17,816 nucleotides of DNA. It comes from Candidatus Nanohalarchaeota archaeon (GTDB taxonomy: Archaea > EX4484-52). Position 1 is the stretch's first letter, and the number at the start of each line of letters is the position of its first letter. The stretch lies in contig QMVB01000015.1 of the NCBI GenBank assembly GCA_003660905.1, forward strand, positions 1 to 17,816, written 5' to 3'. The notes beneath the pieces were generated by a model. That model searched no databases, was not told the DNA's origin, and was given only the letters and a program-made list of their open reading frames with translations. The position numbers were made by a program, and so were the translations under genes. Of this stretch, positions 14,427-17,816 are shown piece by piece.

Positions 14427-14804
14427 TTATACTTCTTTCGAATCATAATATCTCAATAATACATTCATTGAGATCAACAGACTAAAAAAGACTATGCTGA
14501 GCGCAAGTTTTGTTTCTATCACACAGGTTAAGGACATTCCCGAAGAGAATTATGGCTATCGCTACCATTATTACAACAATTGTTCTTATGGCTGTCTTGC
14601 CTGCAACTTTTTCAGTTCTTTCATCAGTTACAATATATGTTTCTTTGCCTCTTACAATTCTTATAACTCTCAACCAATCATCCTGATGCACTATTATTCC
14701 AAGGATTGCTCCGCAGATTATTCCAAATACACTCCATTCTTGCCCAGTCCAATTCCTTTTCTCCCCTTGTTGTTTATTTTTAACTTTATGTTAGATACAT
14801 ACAT
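14427..14804 (-). pseudogene. Frameshifted DUF2178-like membrane protein
   Basis: The minus-strand frame holding EWSVFGIICGAILGIIVHQD (TM), then YIVTDERTEKVAGK and AIRTIVVIMVAIAIILFGNV (TM) resembles DUF2178-type proteins, small membrane proteins with a DER-x-x-x-x-A-x-K motif that are commonly paired with XRE regulators. The start and end are in other frames. An ATG at 14804 (MYVSNIKLKINNKG) is out of frame with the core, so a shift is needed near 14740-14770. After LFGNV the reading frame moves near 14520 to VIETKLALSIVFFSLLIS, then a stop at 14427-14429. That stop is 9 nt before the XRE ATG, as expected for a pair. At least two frameshifts are needed. The family call is tentative. Confidence 0.5.
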
Positions 14805-14963
14805 AACATCAACTATTTGAATGTTTTGTTTTCTTCATCGGCAGCAGAATTTTAAATATCGACAAAAAATGAGTTTGCAAATTAATATTTATGTTATTTT
14901 ACAGGAAACTTTTATGCCGAAAATAGACTTCCTTGCGAAATTTTACAGTTAAACAACGGGAAA

Positions 14964-14973
14964 CTATTTAAAG
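14964..14973 (+). promoter_or_regulatory. TATA element for the small multidrug-export family gene
   Basis: CTATTTAAAG is centred about 25 nt before the ATG at 14993, with no Shine-Dalgarno sequence between. This is the leaderless pattern also seen upstream of DP1 and lysS in this window. The adjacent 14805-14963 stretch holds no gene that I can recognise. Confidence 0.5.
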
Positions 14974-14992
14974 CAAACAAGCAATAAGAAAT

Positions 14993-15478
14993 ATGGTTGC
15001 AATAGGAGAGATAATGCAGTTAATTGCAATGACATTCGTGCCTTTCCTGGAATTGAGGGCATCCATTCCTTATGCAATGTTGAAACTGAAAATGGATGCA
15101 TTCAGCAGTTTTTTTATATGCTCTGTTTCTAATATTATTATAGGGGAACTCATTTTTTTCTCGCTCATCCTGTTTTTGCCTTATGTGCTGAAGATAAAAC
15201 TGATGGACAAAATTTATCAAAAATGCGTTTTAAAGGTTCAGCACAAAGCGCATAAAGTGGTGGAAAAATACGGCACAATCGGTCTTGCAATATTTATAGG
15301 AATGCCTCTTCCCGGTTCGGGAGTTTACAGCGGAGCATTGGCTGCGTTTTTGATTGGCGTGAAGCCAAAGCAGTTTTTTGTTGCAAATATAGTTGGCGTT
15401 TTGGTTGCGGGAAGTTTAGTAACTTTGATTGTTATGAGCGGAAACAGTGCATATAATTTGTTTTTGAAGAGCATATAA
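14993..15478 (+). CDS. Small multidrug-export family membrane protein (COG2426-like), 161 aa
   Basis: This is a short integral membrane protein of the family named for small multidrug export. The hallmarks are both present: FVPFLELRASIPYAM in the first helical segment, and GMPLPGSGVYSGALAAFLIG in the second half, with about four to five TM segments and a positively charged middle loop (KCVLKVQHKAHKVV). Despite the family name, substrate and direction of transport are largely unproven. Length is normal. The ATG at 14993 matches the leaderless promoter spacing; the next in-frame Met is 7 codons inside. It appears to be a single-gene transcript; lysS begins 48 nt later with its own TATA element. 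Confidence 0.85.
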   Translation: MVAIGEIMQLIAMTFVPFLELRASIPYAMLKLKMDAFSSFFICSVSNIIIGELIFFSLILFLPYVLKIKLMDKIYQKCVLKVQHKAHKVVEKYGTIGLAIFIGMPLPGSGVYSGALAAFLIGVKPKQFFVANIVGVLVAGSLVTLIVMSGNSAYNLFLKSI

Positions 15479-15496
15479 CGACATGTCTGGTTTATA

Positions 15497-15506
15497 CTTT
15501 TTTAAG
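15497..15506 (+). promoter_or_regulatory. TATA element for lysS-dapB
   Basis: CTTTTTTAAG is centred about 25 nt upstream of the lysS ATG at 15527, consistent with a leaderless lysS-dapB transcript. No Shine-Dalgarno sequence precedes the ATG. Confidence 0.5.
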
Positions 15507-15526
15507 TTTATATTGCTCTATATATT

Positions 15527-17110
15527 ATGGCAGAAAAAATTTGCATGCAGTCCCTTCACTGGGCAGACCAGTATGCAAAAAAAATAATTGAGAAAAACCC
15601 GGGCAAAACATATATTATTGAGTCAGGCATAACTCCCTCAGGAATTGTCCATATTGGAAATTTCAGGGAAGTTATGACGCAGTATCTTGTTTACAGGGCA
15701 TTGCTTGACCGGGGAGAAAAGGCAGAATTCATTTACATGTGGGATGATTATGACAGGTTCAGGAAGGTTCCAAAAAGGATAGATAAAAGCTACGAGCAAT
15801 ATATTGGAATGCCTGTAAGCATGGTTCCTGATCCATGGAACTGCCATGAATCTTATGCAGACCATTTCAAGGAAAAATTGATGGAAGAATTAAATATCCT
15901 GAATATTCATCCAAAATACCTGTCTGCAACAGAGCTTTACAAAAAATGCACTTTTGCCAAAAACATAAATACTGCTCTAAAAAACACAGAAAAAATAAAG
16001 CAGATACTCAACAAATTCAGAAAAGAGAACCTGGGCGAAAAATGGCTTCCTGCAATAGTTGTTTGTTCAAAGTGCCATAAGGAAACAGAGAATTTGGAAT
16101 ATGTCAAAGATTATACTGTAAAGTACAGATGCTCATGCGGAAATGAAGAAACAATTGACTTCAGGAAAAAAGGCAATGTAAAATTAAGGTGGAGAACAGA
16201 CTGGGCATCGCGATGGGCGCATTACGGCGTTGATTTTGAAAGCTCAGGGAAAGATCACAAATCACAGGGCGGCTCATGGGATACTTCAACGCTTATCTGC
16301 GAAGAAGTTTTTCAAAAACCGGTCCCAATAGGGCCGATGTATGAATTCATAAATACTAAAGGCAATGCAGGAAAGATGTCCTCTTCTCTTGGGAATACGA
16401 CAACTGTTTCTGATTTGCTTAAAATTTACACGCCGGAAGTTATCAAGTCCATATACACTGCAAAGCTAAACAAGCCGATTGACATTGCTTTTGACAATGA
16501 CATATTCAACATATATAATTACTATGATGAAACAGAGGAAGCTTATTTCGGCAAAAAAACCCTTGAAAACAAGAAGAAAGAGATTCAGCTAAAGCGACTG
16601 TATGAACTGAGTCAGATAGATGAAATAAATGAGCAAATCCCAAAAAAAATAAGCTTCAGGGAAGCAGTGAATATTGTTTTGTATGTAGCAGAGGAAAAAA
16701 GAAAAGAATATGCTTTTTCTTTTGCAGAAGGAGAAGGAGATAAATTAATTGATTCTGACAAAAAAATAATAGAAAACCGCCTGAATTGCGCCAAATACTG
16801 GCTGGACAATTATGCAGACGAAAACATTAAAATAGCTTTGCTTGAGGCGCCGGACAAAAAATTAGATGTTGGCGATTTTAAAAAAAGCATAAAAAACATC
16901 TGCGATAATCTAACAGGATGCCAAAGCCAAAAAGACATAGAGCAGTTGATATACAACAGCGCAAAGGATTTTAACAAACAGCCAAGAGACATGTTCAGGA
17001 TTCTGTATCTGGCGCTGATTGGAAAGGAAAGAGGACCTCGCCTAGGAGGTTTCATTGAAATGATTGGAAAAGAAAAAATTAAAAGATTGCTGGAGGGATA
17101 CATAAAATAA
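15527..17110 (+). CDS. lysS: Lysyl-tRNA synthetase, class I, 527 aa
   Basis: Class I LysRS attaches lysine to tRNA-Lys and is the type found in many archaea and some bacteria, unrelated to the class II enzyme. The Rossmann-fold signature GITPSGIVHIGNFREV has the HIGH motif as H42-I-G-N45; the KMSKS motif is K283-M-S-S-S287 in GNAGKMSSSLGN. Between them lies a zinc-binding-type Cys cluster (VVCSKCHKE...YRCSCGNEE, about 183-206) and the conserved GVDFESSGKDHKSQGGSWDT block. The C-terminal anticodon-binding helical domain ends FRILYLALIGKERGPRLGGF. Length is normal. dapB starts one base after its stop. A tRNA-Lys gene is in the same window. Confidence 0.96.
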   Translation: MAEKICMQSLHWADQYAKKIIEKNPGKTYIIESGITPSGIVHIGNFREVMTQYLVYRALLDRGEKAEFIYMWDDYDRFRKVPKRIDKSYEQYIGMPVSMVPDPWNCHESYADHFKEKLMEELNILNIHPKYLSATELYKKCTFAKNINTALKNTEKIKQILNKFRKENLGEKWLPAIVVCSKCHKETENLEYVKDYTVKYRCSCGNEETIDFRKKGNVKLRWRTDWASRWAHYGVDFESSGKDHKSQGGSWDTSTLICEEVFQKPVPIGPMYEFINTKGNAGKMSSSLGNTTTVSDLLKIYTPEVIKSIYTAKLNKPIDIAFDNDIFNIYNYYDETEEAYFGKKTLENKKKEIQLKRLYELSQIDEINEQIPKKISFREAVNIVLYVAEEKRKEYAFSFAEGEGDKLIDSDKKIIENRLNCAKYWLDNYADENIKIALLEAPDKKLDVGDFKKSIKNICDNLTGCQSQKDIEQLIYNSAKDFNKQPRDMFRILYLALIGKERGPRLGGFIEMIGKEKIKRLLEGYIK

Positions 17111-17111
17111 T

Positions 17112-17816
17112 ATGGTAAAAATTGCATTGATAGGTTACGGGAAAATGGGCAGGGCAATTGAGCAGTTATGCAAAGAAAAAGAAGGCATTGAAGTTGCGTC
17201 AATTATTGACCCTTTTGACAAATCCTGCTTTGCCGGGATAAATGAAGAAAGCTTAAATGGAATTGATGTTGCTGTTGATTTTACAACTCCCGGTACAGTT
17301 ATGGACAATATCTCTAAAATTGCTGAACTAAAGAAAAATATTGTTGTCGGGACAACGGGATGGTATGACAAAATGGATGATGTAAAAAAAATAGTTGAAA
17401 AAAATAACATCGGGTTTATATGGGCATCCAATTTTTCAATCGGGGTGAATTTGTTTTTTAAGATGATAAGAAATGCTTCGCAATTGATGAACCGCTTTGA
17501 GGATTATGATATATACGGCATTGAAATGCACCACAACCAGAAGAAAGACAGTCCATCCGGCACTGCCAAAACAATAGGGGATATTTTGCTCAAAAATATT
17601 GAGAGGAAGAAAAGGGTTGTGACAGAAAGGCTTGACCGCAAAATAGAGCCGGATGAGTTGCATATTGCTTCTGTGCGGGCAGGAACTATCTCCGGAACGC
17701 ATATTGTCGGGTTTGATTCTGCTGTTGATGAGATAGAATTAAAGCATACTGCGAAAGGTAGAATTGGTTTTGCAGGAGGGGCGATAATGGCGGCAAAATG
17801 GATAGAAAATAAAAAA
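17112..17816 (+). CDS. dapB: 4-hydroxy-tetrahydrodipicolinate reductase, 3'-partial
   Basis: DapB performs the NAD(P)H-dependent reduction in the diaminopimelate route to lysine. The frame opens at the ATG one base after lysS and runs 235 codons to the window end without a stop. The nucleotide-binding motif GYGKMG is at residues 8-13; VVGTTGWYD and ASNFSIGVNLFFK are typical. The catalytic block M139-H140-H141-NQK144-KDSPSGTA matches the His-His/Lys residues of the E. coli enzyme. Later AGTISGTHIVGF and GFAGGAIMAAKW are the conserved C-terminal strands, so few residues are missing. The one-base spacing implies co-transcription with lysS and a lysine-centred unit; other dap/lys genes may follow outside the window. 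Confidence 0.94.
   Translation, partial: MVKIALIGYGKMGRAIEQLCKEKEGIEVASIIDPFDKSCFAGINEESLNGIDVAVDFTTPGTVMDNISKIAELKKNIVVGTTGWYDKMDDVKKIVEKNNIGFIWASNFSIGVNLFFKMIRNASQLMNRFEDYDIYGIEMHHNQKKDSPSGTAKTIGDILLKNIERKKRVVTERLDRKIEPDELHIASVRAGTISGTHIVGFDSAVDEIELKHTAKGRIGFAGGAIMAAKWIENKK

Noticed and set aside
14494..14820. Plus-strand open frame of 108 codons opposite the DUF2178-like remnant
   Set aside because: Rich in Ser, Tyr and Cys, with no motif and no promoter. The opposite strand gives clear membrane-protein and DER-motif sequence, so this is a shadow.
14900..14973. Near-repeat GGAAACTTTTA / GGGAAACTATTTA upstream of the multidrug-export family gene
   Set aside because: Only two loose copies in AT-rich DNA; the second is explained by the TATA element. 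No array or operator symmetry.
1..17816. CRISPR arrays, rRNA genes, complete insertion sequences or an intact novel defence system
   Set aside because: I found no regularly spaced repeats, rRNA-like blocks, terminal inverted repeats around a full transposase, or clusters of unknown intact genes.

Overview
The window looks like chromosomal DNA from a low-GC archaeon. The evidence is a family D DNA polymerase small subunit, the archaeal RNA polymerase set (Rpo5/RpoH, split B''/B', RpoA), archaeal SecF/SecD, an archaeal NAC homologue, a class I lysyl-tRNA synthetase, a tRNA with a bulge-helix-bulge intron, and AT-rich TATA-type promoters about 25 nt upstream of several start codons. Compact spacing, small proteins and divergent RNA polymerase sequence suggest a DPANN-type lineage. 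That placement is inference and needs a phylogeny.

Layout. 1-661: a degraded AbiEi-like antitoxin/regulator gene (minus strand) with an operator-like palindromic promoter still in place. 724-9401 (minus strand): an information-processing block read in the order rpoH, rpoB2 (B''), rpoB1 (B'), a fused rpoA (A'+A''), then the PolD small subunit. A tRNA-Lys(CUU) with a 46-nt intron lies just upstream of rpoH at 9443-9566. 9678-12403 (minus strand): a PRC-barrel protein, secF and secD, probably one transcript. 12404-12980: a divergent intergenic region with promoters for both sides and a short frameshifted transposase-like remnant. 12981-14215 (plus strand): NAC and an EamA/DMT-type membrane transporter. 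14221-14804 (minus strand): two adjacent frameshifted genes, a DUF2178-like membrane protein and an XRE-type HTH regulator. 14993-17816 (plus strand): a small multidrug-export family membrane protein, then lysS and dapB separated by one base; dapB is cut by the window end.

The core genes serve transcription (RNAP), replication (PolD), protein targeting and export (NAC, SecDF) and lysine supply and use (tRNA-Lys, LysRS-I, DapB). The regulatory or mobile genes between them (AbiEi-like, XRE/DUF2178, transposase-like) are all broken, while every core gene is intact.

The most notable points are: (i) an RNA polymerase with RpoA fused and RpoB split, the reverse of the arrangement in many archaea, with almost no linker where the A' and A'' parts meet; (ii) substitutions at normally near-invariant active-centre positions in three RNAP subunits; and (iii) several decayed regulator genes that can be reconstructed by eye, one with its palindromic control region intact. 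I see no CRISPR array, rRNA, complete insertion sequence or intact novel defence system.
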